NCBI GenBank assembly: GCA_016712035.1
Contig: JADJRT010000001.1
Span: 620,001-684,000, forward strand
DNA from: Flammeovirgaceae bacterium
Lineage (GTDB): Bacteria > Bacteroidota > Bacteroidia > Cytophagales > Cyclobacteriaceae
Reading direction: 5' to 3'
Length of the DNA: 64,000 bases
This document shows, piece by piece, positions 45,702 through 53,904 of the stretch; positions within the stretch are counted from its first letter, which is position 1; every line of letters begins with the position of its first letter. The notes beneath the pieces are model-generated. The model was not told where the DNA came from. It saw only the letters and a program-made list of their open reading frames with translations, and did not search any database. A program made the translations under genes and the position numbers.

Positions 45702-46009
45702 TACTTTTTAAAAACCGGATTATTTGATAATAGTCTTTGGCTTGCGTGAACTGTTAGGATATCAACACGGGTTTCAGAAACAACCCTGTAAATGATTCGA
45801 TAATTGCCTTCTATTAATTCTCGAATAACTTCCTCTGCCTGCTCAGGGACCACTCTGCCGGCTAACGGAAATGTTTCAAGAATCTCAGCTCGTGAAAAGA
45901 AAATTTCTGTTTGAATTAAAGCAAAGTATTCAGAGTCGCGGACAATAAACGCTGCTATACTTTCAATGTCATCAAGCGCTTGAAGGGTCCATTTTACTTC
46001 AACAGCCAT
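45701..46009 (-). CDS. RelE/ParE-type toxin
   Basis: A 102-residue protein of the RelE/ParE superfamily, identified by VKWTLQALDDIESIAAFI at the front, FPLAGRVVPEQ in the middle, and GNYRIIYRVVSETRVDILTV with VHASQRLL at the end. ParE toxins poison gyrase; RelE toxins cut mRNA on the ribosome. The sequence alone does not tell which. Its start overlaps the small gene in front by 16 bases, the usual antitoxin-toxin order, and its stop overlaps recG by one base. Confidence 0.87.
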   Translation of the reverse strand: MAVEVKWTLQALDDIESIAAFIVRDSEYFALIQTEIFFSRAEILETFPLAGRVVPEQAEEVIRELIEGNYRIIYRVVSETRVDILTVHASQRLLSNNPVFKK

Positions 46010-46179
46010 CGTTTAAGTCTTTCCCGTGCTTGGCTAGTGGTTAGAACCTGATCGGTTTTTGACTGCTCAAGCCCTACTTCAATTTTTTGCAGAAGAATGA
46101 TGCGCTCGAATAGCTCTTCAATTGAAAAATTTTCAGGAAGATCTTTTACTGTTTGAAGTATTCTGTCTTTTGAAAGCAT
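45994..46179 (-). CDS. Putative antitoxin of a RelE/ParE-type pair
   Basis: A 61-residue protein directly before the toxin. It has an N-terminal helix (LSKDRILQTVKDLPENFSIE), an ELFERIILLQKIEVGLEQ helix and a basic C-terminal TSQARERLKRWLLK, matching the short addiction-module antitoxins that lie before ParE-like toxins in Bacteroidota. Antitoxins of this sort bind the toxin with the C-terminus and often repress their own promoter. Overlap with the toxin and size support the call; no DNA-binding motif is obvious in so short a chain. Confidence 0.75.
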   Translation of the reverse strand: MLSKDRILQTVKDLPENFSIEELFERIILLQKIEVGLEQSKTDQVLTTSQARERLKRWLLK

Positions 46180-46345
46180 GAAATCAAAGTTAGTAAACTG
46201 TATTGATAATTTTACTTTCTCCTTCTATCAAGTTTATCTGGAAATCGAACTACCTTTCCTCAAATAAAAACCGACCTCACGCCAAAGGGGTTGTCATGGG
46301 TGTTGCAAAGCGAGATTTACCAGGATTCAAAGCTTCTTGTAAGGA

Positions 46346-46969
46346 TCAATTTTTCCATTGAAGCGTATTAATAAAATGCAGCGTTTCTTTTTTCATGAAG
46401 TCAATAGCAGGTGCGAGCGAATCGTTTTGAACTCTTGTATTAAAGTAGAGCGCACCACGAAGAAAATTCTTTGATGAATCGGTCATCGTGAATTGAAATT
46501 GACTAGGCACCTCACCGGCTATCTCCGCAATCACGGCTGTTTTACCACTGGGGGTAACCACAATCACTTCGTCAATAGCTGAAGCTTTAATTTGCTGCTT
46601 GGCCGTTAGGTTGTAGGCATCGTTAAGCAACTCTTTAAGAAATTGCTCGCGGTTATCTAATTTCTTATAAGTAATATGAACATTGGCTTTTAAGGCCGGA
46701 TAATAAATTTCAACCCAGTTACGTTCACTAATCCAAGATGAATCGCGCAGCAAGCGTGCAGACGTTGAATACTCAAACTGATAGGGTAGTGAATCCGGGG
46801 ACAACCTATATTCCGTTGCAGGCAAAACCAATCGGTTATATCCTTTGGGCTTAGGTTGATAATCCTTACTGCACGCGGAGGCAAACAGAATTAGTAGACC
46901 GGCCGTAATCCAGCTAGAAATGGAATAGCAATCCTTAATAAAATAATGCTCCCTTGTTTTACTAATCAT
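46346..46969 (-). CDS. gldD: Gliding motility lipoprotein GldD
   Basis: A 207-residue lipoprotein required for gliding in Flavobacteria and linked to T9SS. The lipobox cysteine is in ILFASACSKDYQPKPKG, and GldD blocks follow: YNRLVLPATEYRLSPDSLPY, ISERNWVEIYYPALKANVHI, GEVPSQFQFTMTDSSKNFLR, GALYFNTRVQNDSLAP. Its start overlaps the ssb stop by one base, and the mutY-ssb-gldD order is the conserved one in Bacteroidota. Its presence agrees with the T9SS cargo gene at 37-43 kb. About 27 residues precede the lipobox, slightly long for a leader, so an internal start is possible. Confidence 0.93.
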   Translation of the reverse strand: MISKTREHYFIKDCYSISSWITAGLLILFASACSKDYQPKPKGYNRLVLPATEYRLSPDSLPYQFEYSTSARLLRDSSWISERNWVEIYYPALKANVHITYKKLDNREQFLKELLNDAYNLTAKQQIKASAIDEVIVVTPSGKTAVIAEIAGEVPSQFQFTMTDSSKNFLRGALYFNTRVQNDSLAPAIDFMKKETLHFINTLQWKN

Positions 46970-47406
46970 CAGAACGGAAGATCGTCTGTTGAATTATCAG
47001 GCGCATTTTTTGGATCATCGCCACTACCTTGCGAATACTGTGGCGGAGCGGAAGAACGCTCACCAGATCCACCCGGACGCGAGCCAAGCAGCGTCATATT
47101 ATCGCCCACAATTTCTGTCGTATACCGGGTTACATTATCCTTCTCCCAGCTTCGGGTACGCAACTTGCCTTCAATATAAACCTGATCTCCCTTGTGCAGA
47201 TACTTGGCGGCAATGTCGGCCAGGCCGCGCCACAACACAATGTTATGCCATTCGGTTATTACTTTTTTCTCTCCGGTTGTTTTGTCTTTGTATGTTTCGG
47301 AAGTAGCCATAGTAAAGTTTGCCACAGTAGCTCCATTTTCCAGATTTCTTACTTCGGGGTCTTTACCTAAGTTGCCCACTAAGATTACTTTGTTTACGCC
47401 TGCCAT
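46969..47406 (-). CDS. ssb: Single-stranded DNA-binding protein
   Basis: A 145-residue SSB. The OB fold occupies residues 1 to about 108 (NKVILVGNLGKDPEVRNLEN, ANFTMATSETYKDK, EWHNIVLWRGLADIAAKYL, KGDQVYIEGKLRTRSWEKD). A Gly/Ser/Pro-rich linker ends in the acidic tip STDDLPF that recruits partner proteins. It lies between mutY and gldD; the gldD start overlaps its stop. Nothing unusual. Confidence 0.97.
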   Translation of the reverse strand: MAGVNKVILVGNLGKDPEVRNLENGATVANFTMATSETYKDKTTGEKKVITEWHNIVLWRGLADIAAKYLHKGDQVYIEGKLRTRSWEKDNVTRYTTEIVGDNMTLLGSRPGGSGERSSAPPQYSQGSGDDPKNAPDNSTDDLPF

Positions 47407-47471
47407 AGAGAATCTGTTTAGAGTTTAAAAATTATAATTGCTGTCTGCAAAACTATCAAAATTTTCTCCGC

Positions 47472-48530
47472 TTAGTTTAAAAACTCAGATTCCTTTAAAA
47501 ACCTGTTGATCACGATTGGTTTGGGTAGTTTTTCAACTTCTTTTTTAGAATAGAATGTTAATCCTTCCTTCTTTATAAGTGCTTTTAATTGATCTGTCGG
47601 AATAGTTGCTGCAATAAATTGAATGATCAGTTGTTGATGCGAAAGCACATGTTTGTAATGCATAACGGTTGTGCCAAGAGTAAGATTTATTTCTTTTTCC
47701 TGTTTTCGTAACCCTGATGCTTTAACCGGTTTTTTGGTTTCAATAAGCAGAAAATCATAAAGACCATTCCAAATATCGCCATTGCCACGCTTTCGCATTA
47801 ATAACTTTCCCTTTTGTTTAATCACGATATAATTAAGGTGCCGCTTCTTTACTTTTTGTTTAGAAGCCTTTACAGGCAGCATGCTTTGCATCTCATGCTT
47901 ATTGGCCACACAGTCTTTTGTAAAAATACAGCTCTGGCATTTTGGATTTTTGGGAGTACAATGCAAAGCACCAAATTCCATCATCGCCTGATTAAATACA
48001 TCGGGTTGATCGGTAGGGATAAGGCTATTGGCTTTTGCTTTAAAGACGGTCTTACCCTTGTTGCTTGTGATTTCTTCTTCGATGCCAAATACGCGGGCTA
48101 ACACCCGAAACACATTTCCATCCACCACAGCAACAGGAATCTGACAGGCAATAGAAGCAATGGCAGCGGCTGTATAATCGCCAATACCTGGAAGCGTCTT
48201 TAATTCTTCAAATGAATCGGGAAACTTTCCGTCATACTCCTTGTCAATTTTTTTTGCGCATGCGTGGAGATTCCGAGCGCGTGAATAATAACCAAGACCT
48301 TGCCATAACCGCAACACTTTATCTTCGGGTGCCCGGGCAAGAGATTTTACCGTTGGGAAACTTTCAACAAAGGATATATAATAAGGTAGCCCTTGAGCGA
48401 TTCGGGTTTGTTGAAGAATGACTTCCGAAAGCCAGATCTTATAAGGATCGCGGGTTTGGCGCCACGGCAGGCTTCTTTTATTTTCTTCGTACCAGGCTAT
48501 TATTTTTTTTGAAAATATTTTTTTGTCCAT
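47472..48530 (-). CDS. mutY: A/G-specific adenine glycosylase MutY
   Basis: A 352-residue base-excision enzyme that removes adenine opposite 8-oxoguanine. The catalytic core has SLPWRQTRDPYKIWLSEVIL and QQTRIAQGLPYYISFV, the HhH-GPD segment LPGIGDYTAAAIASIAC with the active aspartate in VAVVDGNVFRVLARV, and an iron-sulfur cluster loop CTPKNPKCQSCIFTKDC. The C-terminal domain (about 225-352) is the MutT-like part that recognises 8-oxoG. First gene of the mutY-ssb-gldD group, divergent from the HU gene. Confidence 0.96.
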   Translation of the reverse strand: MDKKIFSKKIIAWYEENKRSLPWRQTRDPYKIWLSEVILQQTRIAQGLPYYISFVESFPTVKSLARAPEDKVLRLWQGLGYYSRARNLHACAKKIDKEYDGKFPDSFEELKTLPGIGDYTAAAIASIACQIPVAVVDGNVFRVLARVFGIEEEITSNKGKTVFKAKANSLIPTDQPDVFNQAMMEFGALHCTPKNPKCQSCIFTKDCVANKHEMQSMLPVKASKQKVKKRHLNYIVIKQKGKLLMRKRGNGDIWNGLYDFLLIETKKPVKASGLRKQEKEINLTLGTTVMHYKHVLSHQQLIIQFIAATIPTDQLKALIKKEGLTFYSKKEVEKLPKPIVINRFLKESEFLN

Positions 48531-48639
48531 TTTTTAGGTCGTCCCCGCGCGAATGTCCTAAAAACGGATTAATCTAAAGAGCTGATTAGTCATTGATCGT
48601 AATTAAACTTCACATCTGTGTGATAATCAGTAAATTCAT

Positions 48640-48670
48640 TTTGCGTTTGAACAAACTGCGGTTAAATTTG
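48640..48670 (+). promoter_or_regulatory. Bacteroidota-type sigma promoter of the HU gene
   Basis: TTTG (48640-48643) and TAAATTTG (48663-48670) are separated by exactly 19 bases, matching the Bacteroidota primary sigma consensus TTTG-N19-TAnnTTTG. The expected transcript start is near 48677, about 30 bases before the GTG start of the HU gene. Confidence 0.75.
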
Positions 48671-48707
48671 CAGCCCTGAATTTTTAGAATTAATAACCAA
48701 CTATACC

Positions 48708-49013
48708 GTGACCAAAGCAGACGTAATCAATCAAATCGCAGAAAAGACCGGGATCGATAAGGCAGATGTCTCCGCATCCGTAGAGGCTTTTTTTAACATT
48801 GTTAAATCCAATATGGCCAGCGGCCATAATATTTACGTTCGTGGTTTCGGCAGCTTTATTAATAAAAAGAGAAAGAAAAAAATTGCCCGCAACATTTCGC
48901 GTAACACGGCTATTATTATTGATGAACATTACATCCCAAGCTTTAAGCCCGCCAAGATTTTTATCAATAAGATTAAGAATAGCGATAAGGTAAAGCAACT
49001 GGCAGAAAAATAG
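48708..49013 (+). CDS. HU/IHF family DNA-binding protein
   Basis: A 101-residue histone-like protein beginning at a GTG (48708). The HU/IHF pattern is complete: MTKADVINQIAEKTGIDKAD for the dimerisation helices, GHNIYVRGFGSFINKKRKKK leading into the DNA-binding arm, RNISRNTAIIIDEHY for the arm, and YIPSFKPAKIFINKIKN for the end. It packages or bends DNA. A consensus promoter lies 38 bases upstream. It is followed by TPR, the small basic protein and RNase G on the same strand, an arrangement common in the phylum. Confidence 0.95.
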   Translation: MTKADVINQIAEKTGIDKADVSASVEAFFNIVKSNMASGHNIYVRGFGSFINKKRKKKIARNISRNTAIIIDEHYIPSFKPAKIFINKIKNSDKVKQLAEK

Positions 49014-49081
49014 TTGATCGTTACTGGTTATTAGTCCTGGCTTGAAGCTAACGGACAACGATAACCAACATCTAACAACGA

Positions 49082-49879
49082 ATGTTGAAAACCCGAATCG
49101 TTTTATTATTAGTAGGAGGCCTTTTAATTTGGCTTATCTTTTTATTGCCAAAATCGGTAGTTGAAAATGAAAGCCAATTGAAGGAAGAGGCAGGGATCGC
49201 ACCATCATCTCATAGTGAGGTTCCGGCTACTTTATCAGCTTCTATCCGGTCGGTTCGGGCTCAGTTTGCCGAAAGCCCCGCGAATCAAAAAAATGCTATC
49301 TTTGCCGACTCTTTAAGAACCCTGTACACGCAGGCGGGTCAATTTGATAGCGCAGCATGGTTCGCAGAGAGAGCAGCAACGTTCTTTAATACATCGGAAA
49401 GTTATTTAAATGCCGGCAACAGTTACTATGAGGCTTACTCCTTTGCCATGGAGCCTGCCAAACAAGAGCAACTTGCCGAAAAGACCCGTTTTTGGTTAGG
49501 TAAAATTTTGGATGCAAATCCGAAAAACCTTGAAGTAAAAACCAAAATGGCCATGACTTATTTAAGTTCCAAAGCCCCCATGCAAGGCATAACTATGATG
49601 CGTGAGGTATTGGCGGAAGACCCTAAGAATGAGTTTGCTTTATTTAATATGGGAATGCTCTCCATCCAGTCGGGGCAGTACGATAGAGCCATTGAACGAC
49701 TGGAGGAGCTTAAAGCGATAAATCCTAATCATGTGCAGGGCCAACTTTTATTAGGGGTGGCTTACATGAATAAGGGAAATAAAGTGAAAGCACGCGAGCA
49801 ATTTGAAATAGTGAAAAAATTAGATCAGGATCCGGCCGTGCAGGCAACAGCCGATTCTTATCTTAAAGATTTAGAATAA
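49082..49879 (+). CDS. TPR-repeat membrane-anchored protein
   Basis: A 265-residue protein. One N-terminal membrane segment (IVLLLVGGLLIWLIFLLP) is followed by a linker and about four to five tetratricopeptide repeats (ESYLNAGNSYYEAYSFAMEP, NLEVKTKMAMTYLSSKAPMQ, NEFALFNMGMLSIQSGQYDR, HVQGQLLLGVAYMNKGNKVK). TPRs are protein-binding scaffolds. The conserved position between HU and RNase G genes in Bacteroidota suggests a basic cellular role, but no function is shown. Start ATG at 49082 has no alternative nearby. Confidence 0.88.
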   Translation: MLKTRIVLLLVGGLLIWLIFLLPKSVVENESQLKEEAGIAPSSHSEVPATLSASIRSVRAQFAESPANQKNAIFADSLRTLYTQAGQFDSAAWFAERAATFFNTSESYLNAGNSYYEAYSFAMEPAKQEQLAEKTRFWLGKILDANPKNLEVKTKMAMTYLSSKAPMQGITMMREVLAEDPKNEFALFNMGMLSIQSGQYDRAIERLEELKAINPNHVQGQLLLGVAYMNKGNKVKAREQFEIVKKLDQDPAVQATADSYLKDLE

Positions 49880-49934
49880 AAAATAGTTGTTTAACCGCGT
49901 TGATGGGATCGTCAGCACAAAATCGAAAAGCATT

Positions 49935-50024
49935 ATGCCAAGTGGTAAGAAAAGAAAGAAGCACAAGATGGCTACTCACAAACGCAAGAAGCGTTTGAGA
50001 AAGAATAGACATAAGAAGAAATAA
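49935..50024 (+). CDS. 29-residue basic protein (AURKAIP1/COX24-like, possible ribosomal protein)
   Basis: ATG at 49935 and TAA ending at 50024 enclose a 29-residue peptide made largely of Lys, Arg and His: MPSGKKRKKHKMATHKRKKR then LRKNRHKKK. The same short basic protein precedes RNase G in other Bacteroidota and is annotated as an AURKAIP1/COX24 domain protein. The family includes mitochondrial mS38, and a small bacterial ribosomal protein (bS22) is related. Binding to ribosomal RNA is therefore a reasonable inference. It is too short for ordinary gene finders and easily missed. Confidence 0.85.
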   Translation: MPSGKKRKKHKMATHKRKKRLRKNRHKKK

Positions 50025-50043
50025 TCTAACATCAAACAACTCT

Positions 50044-50079
50044 TCTCTCCCACTCCTTATGGAGGGGGTTGGGGTGAGG
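50044..50079. repeat. Half-copy of the G/C-rich palindrome family in the rng leader
   Basis: The stretch ends in GGGGTTGGGGTGAGG and contains a small hairpin CTCC-TTAT-GGAG. It shares the outer arm CCTCACCCC (on the opposite strand) with the two full palindromes at 27.5 and 28.0 kb but lacks the other arm. It ends about 16 bases before the RNase G start. Confidence 0.5.
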
Positions 50080-50095
50080 TTAAATTTTAAAAGTT

Positions 50096-51677
50096 TTGAG
50101 TAACGAACTTATTATTAGTGCTACTCAGGACGGATGTCGTATAGCTCTTCTTCGTGACAAACAACTTGTCGAATTCCATGAAGATTCGGGAGGAGGCAAG
50201 TTTGTAGTAGGTGATATATACCTGGGCACCGTTAAAAAGGTAGTTCAGGGATTGAACGCAGCATTTATAGATATTGGGTACGAAAAGGATGCTTTCCTTC
50301 ACTATCTCGATCTAGGCCCGCAGTTCGGGTCGTTGCAAAATTCACCAAACTTGTTCGTGCGAAGAAGATCACCGGAGGAAGCTGGATAAATTCCAATTCG
50401 AGAAAGAAATTGATAAGCATGGGAAAATTGCCCAGCAACTTTCGAGAAATCAGCTGATACCGGTGCAGGTGGTGAAAGAACCAATATCCACCAAAGGCCC
50501 ACGACTTTCGTGCGAGATTTCAATAGCAGGACGCTACCTGGTGCTGGTACCTTTTGGCTCAGGAGTCAACGTATCTAAACGCATTTCAAGTAGTGACGAA
50601 CGCAAGCGTCTTCAGCGTTTAATCCAATCCATTAAACCCGAAAACTTTGGGGTTATTATCCGTACCGTTGCCGAAGGCAAGGAAGTAGCCGAGCTCGATA
50701 AAGATTTACGCAATCTCGTAAAAACATGGGAAGACGGAATTAGCCGAATGATCGAGGGCAATCCACGTGATAAAATCATTGGAGAACTGAGCAAAACCTC
50801 TTCCGTGCTGCGCGATGTACTCAACGAATCGTTCGATAATGTTCATGTCGATGACAAAAAGATTTTTGAGGAAGTAAAGAGCTACATCCGAAATATTGCT
50901 CCTGAGAAGGAGAAAATAGCGAAAATGTACACCGGTAAAGCCAAAATCTTTGAGCATTACGGTATCGAAAAGCAAATCAAATCTGCCTTTGGCCAAACGG
51001 TGAGTTTACGCGGAGGCGGCTATCTGATCATTGAGCACACCGAAGCCCTTCACGTCATTGACGTAAACAGCGGAAACAAATCCAATCGCGAGGAGAATCA
51101 GGAAACAACGGCCATGTCTGTAAATATCGAGGCAGCCAAAGAAGTAGCCCGTCAATTACGCTTACGCGATATGGGTGGCATTATCGTGGTTGACTTTATT
51201 GACATGCGCAGCGCAGAGAGTAAGAAGACAATTTTTAACTCGATGAAGGATGAGATGGAACGCGACCGGGCCAAGCATACGGTTCTTCCTCTTTCTAAAT
51301 TTGGATTGATGCAGATTACGCGCGAACGGGTACGTCCGCAAATGAATATTGCTACCAAGGAAGTTTGCCCTACCTGTAATGGTAGTGGTACTATCATGGC
51401 TAGTATTTTAATCACTGATCTTATTGAAAGACATCTCGAGCATCTGTTTGTAAAACAGAACGAGAATAAATTAGTATTAGCACTTCATCCATTCTTATAC
51501 GCGTATTATACCAAGGGAATAATCTCCAAACGAGTTAAACTTTTCTTCAAATACAAAAAGTGGATTAACCTGGTAAAAGATAGTTCGCTGGGCATTACTG
51601 AATTTCATTTTTTGAATAAGGATGGCGAGGAAATAGAACTGGAACAGGCAACGCACACAGTCAATTCCGAAGAGTAA
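50096..51677 (+). CDS. rng: Ribonuclease E/G family protein (RNase G), two frameshifts
   Basis: An endoribonuclease of about 527 residues after repair, starting at a TTG (50096; MSNELIISATQDGCRIALL). It has an S1 RNA-binding domain (VGDIYLGTVKKVVQGLNAAF), then the RNase H-like and DNase I-like catalytic part (LHVIDVNSGNKSN, MGGIIVVDFIDMRS) and the zinc-link CPTCNGSG. Two one-base losses break it near the front. One is just before CAAAATTC (about 50335), the other in GGAGGAAGC at 50379-50380 (two A, expected three). Repaired, it reads KFTKLVRAKKITGGKLDKFQ and continues unbroken. Breaks in so basic a gene point to sequence error. Confidence 0.92.
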
Positions 51678-51696
51678 TTTTCTTCAAGCAAATTCA

Positions 51697-51726
51697 TAAA
51701 ACCCTCTGCATAGAGGGTTTTTTATT
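51697..51726 (+). terminator. Intrinsic terminator after rng
   Basis: Stem AAACCCTCT/AGAGGGTTT with a GCAT loop followed by a T-run, about 20 bases after the rng stop codon. Confidence 0.9.
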
Positions 51727-51819
51727 GCGCAACTCTGTCATCCTGTCACTTCTTTCTTGATTGGAACATCATTTGAGTTGTAGGGATTGAATAATTTTTT
51801 TGTAAAACCTGACATATTT

Positions 51820-53724
51820 ATGGCTACAGCAACTGAGAAAGGATCGATTTCCATTCATACCGAGAATATTTTTCCCATTATTAAAAAATTCCTCTATTCC
51901 GATCACGAGATTTTTTTACGTGAGTTGGTAAGCAATGCCGTTGATGCTACCCAGAAGCTTAAAAAACTGGCTTCGCTGGGAGAGTTCACGGGCGAATTGG
52001 GCGACCTTAAAATCGAAGTGTCGTTCAACAAAAAAGAAAAGACCATTACCGTTAGCGATAAAGGTCTTGGCATGACGGGTGAAGAAATAAAAAAGTACAT
52101 TAACCAGATTGCTTTTTCCGGGGCAACCGAATTTGTAGAGAAGTTTAAGGATAAAGGTGATGCAAAAGACATCATTGGTAAGTTCGGCTTAGGATTTTAT
52201 TCCTCCTTTATGGTGGCTGACACGGTGGAAGTGATCTCAAAATCTTTTAAGGAAGGAACCGAAGGAGCCAAATGGGAATGTGATGGTTCAACAGAATTTG
52301 AATTAAGCCCTTCTGAAAAAACAACCCGCGGAACGGATGTTATCCTGCACATCAATGCTGACTCAGAAGAATTTTTAGATGAGTTTCGCTTAAAGGGCAT
52401 TCTTGAAAAATATTGCAAGTTTTTGCCTGTTGAGATTAAGTTCGGAACGAAAGAAGACAGCGTGGAGGATGGAGTTGATAAGGATAACAAACCAAAATAC
52501 ACAACGGTTACTTCCGATCGCATCATTAACAACACGTCACCGATCTGGACGAAGGCACCTCTGGAATTAAAAGACGAAGATTATTTAGCATTCTATAAAG
52601 AACTCTATCCCTTCACCGAAGATCCCTTATTCTGGATTCATTTGAATGTTGATTATCCGTTTAACCTTACGGGAGTTTTGTACTTCCCTAAGATTAAGAA
52701 TGACTTTGAGATGCAACGGAATAAAATTCAGTTGTACTCTCGCCAGGTGTTTATCACCGATGAAGTAAAAGATGTTGTGCCTGACTTCCTTATGCTGCTT
52801 CATGGTGTGCTCGACTCACCGGATATTCCGTTGAACGTATCGCGTAGCTATTTGCAAAGCGATGCGAGCGTGAAGAAAATCAGCGCTCACATTACTAAAA
52901 AAGTAGCCGACAAGTTAGTAGACATGTTCATTAAGGATCGCCCAGAATTTGAGAAGAAGTGGGATGACATAAGCATGTTTGTAAAGTATGGGATTATCAG
53001 CGATGAGAAATTTTCGGAGAAAGCAAAAGAATTTGCGCTACTAAAGAACACAGATGGCAAGTACTTTACCTTTAAAGAGTACGAAGAAAAGGTAAAGATC
53101 AACCAGACTGATAAGGACAAAAATGTAGTTTATCTATACACAACCGATCCGGGCAAACAACATTCATTTGTTGAGATTGCAAAAAACAGAGCCTACGATG
53201 TGTTGGTGTTAGATGGTGTGCTAGACAGTCATTTCATAAATCACCTCGAACAGAAACTCGAGAAAACTCAGTTGAAGCGTGTTGATAGCGACACCATCGA
53301 TAAGTTAATTGCCAATGAAGATAAGGCCGCTTCGATACTTAGCAAAGAGGAAGAAGACGCAGTAAAATCTGTTTTCGAAAAAGCTATCAATAATAAAAGT
53401 ATGACCCTGGCGGTTGAGTCTCTCTCGCCTGAGGATTTACCGGTTACTGTTACCATGAGCGAGTGGATGCGCAGAATGAAAGACATGAGTCGCACCGGTG
53501 GTGGAGGGGGTATGTATGGGTTTATGGGTAATATGCCCGACAGCTACAATGTAACCATCAACGGCAATCACGCCTTGGTTCAAAAAATTCTAAAGGCTGA
53601 AACAGAAGAAGATAAGAGTAAACTTGCCAAACAAGTGTATGATCTGGCCTTGCTTTCGCAGAATATGCTTACGGGTGCTGATCTTACTAGCTTTATTAAG
53701 CGCAGCGTAGAGCTGGTTGGATGA
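51820..53724 (+). CDS. htpG: Chaperone HtpG (bacterial Hsp90)
   Basis: A 634-residue Hsp90. The ATG at 51820 (ATATEKGSISIHTENIFPII) is chosen because the family begins there; a TTG at 51787 would add 11 unrelated residues. ATPase motifs are present: FLRELVSNAVDATQKLKKL, VSDKGLGMTGEEI, IGKFGLGFYSSFMVAD and GTDVILHI. The middle domain (SRQVFITDEVKDVVPDFLML, SRSYLQSD) and the C-terminal dimerisation domain are also complete. Bacteroidota HtpG are slightly longer than the E. coli type, as here. A region of palindromic repeats follows. Confidence 0.97.
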   Translation: MATATEKGSISIHTENIFPIIKKFLYSDHEIFLRELVSNAVDATQKLKKLASLGEFTGELGDLKIEVSFNKKEKTITVSDKGLGMTGEEIKKYINQIAFSGATEFVEKFKDKGDAKDIIGKFGLGFYSSFMVADTVEVISKSFKEGTEGAKWECDGSTEFELSPSEKTTRGTDVILHINADSEEFLDEFRLKGILEKYCKFLPVEIKFGTKEDSVEDGVDKDNKPKYTTVTSDRIINNTSPIWTKAPLELKDEDYLAFYKELYPFTEDPLFWIHLNVDYPFNLTGVLYFPKIKNDFEMQRNKIQLYSRQVFITDEVKDVVPDFLMLLHGVLDSPDIPLNVSRSYLQSDASVKKISAHITKKVADKLVDMFIKDRPEFEKKWDDISMFVKYGIISDEKFSEKAKEFALLKNTDGKYFTFKEYEEKVKINQTDKDKNVVYLYTTDPGKQHSFVEIAKNRAYDVLVLDGVLDSHFINHLEQKLEKTQLKRVDSDTIDKLIANEDKAASILSKEEEDAVKSVFEKAINNKSMTLAVESLSPEDLPVTVTMSEWMRRMKDMSRTGGGGGMYGFMGNMPDSYNVTINGNHALVQKILKAETEEDKSKLAKQVYDLALLSQNMLTGADLTSFIKRSVELVG

Positions 53725-53756
53725 TTTCAAAGGAACGAAATTGTATTATCAGGTTG

Positions 53757-53774
53757 ACCCGATAGCTATCGGGT
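53757..53774. repeat. Perfect 18-bp palindrome
   Basis: ACCCGATAGCTATCGGGT is its own reverse complement. It lies 33 bases after htpG. CCCGATAGCTATCGGG is a common intergenic motif in Bacteroidota. There is no T-run, so it is not a typical terminator. A 10-bp palindrome AAACCGGTTT follows at 53780-53789. Confidence 0.8.
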
Positions 53775-53801
53775 TGTCGAAACCGGTTTTTGAACTCGAA
53801 T

Positions 53802-53824
53802 CGCCTTCGACAGGCTCAGGCTGA
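53802..53824. repeat. Dispersed REP-like motif (TTCGACAGGCTCAGG type)
   Basis: CCTTCGACAGGCTCAGGCTG, part of a repeat I recognise as widespread between genes in Bacteroidota. It lies close to the 18-bp palindrome, so the htpG downstream region is a cluster of repeats. Confidence 0.6.
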
Positions 53825-53856
53825 CATTAGGTTTATTAAGTTTTGAGTTACTCTAG

Positions 53857-53896
53857 GTAACGAAGTCAGGAAAATATATTTTTCCTAACTTCGTTA
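53857..53896. repeat. Long near-perfect hairpin in front of the MORN-like gene
   Basis: TAACGAAGTCAGGAAAA pairs with TTTTCCTAACTTCGTTA across a four-base loop, 17 base pairs with one mismatch. It ends eight bases before the next gene's ATG. It could end upstream transcripts or control translation of the downstream gene. Confidence 0.7.
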
Positions 53897-53904
53897 TTCT
53901 ATTT

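Noticed and set aside
46989..47370. Two plus-strand frames of over 100 residues across ssb
   Set aside because: Antisense to a fully conserved SSB; no motif, no plausible start region.
48690..49058. 122-residue minus-strand frame over the HU gene
   Set aside because: Shadow of HU, which has a promoter and full family sequence.
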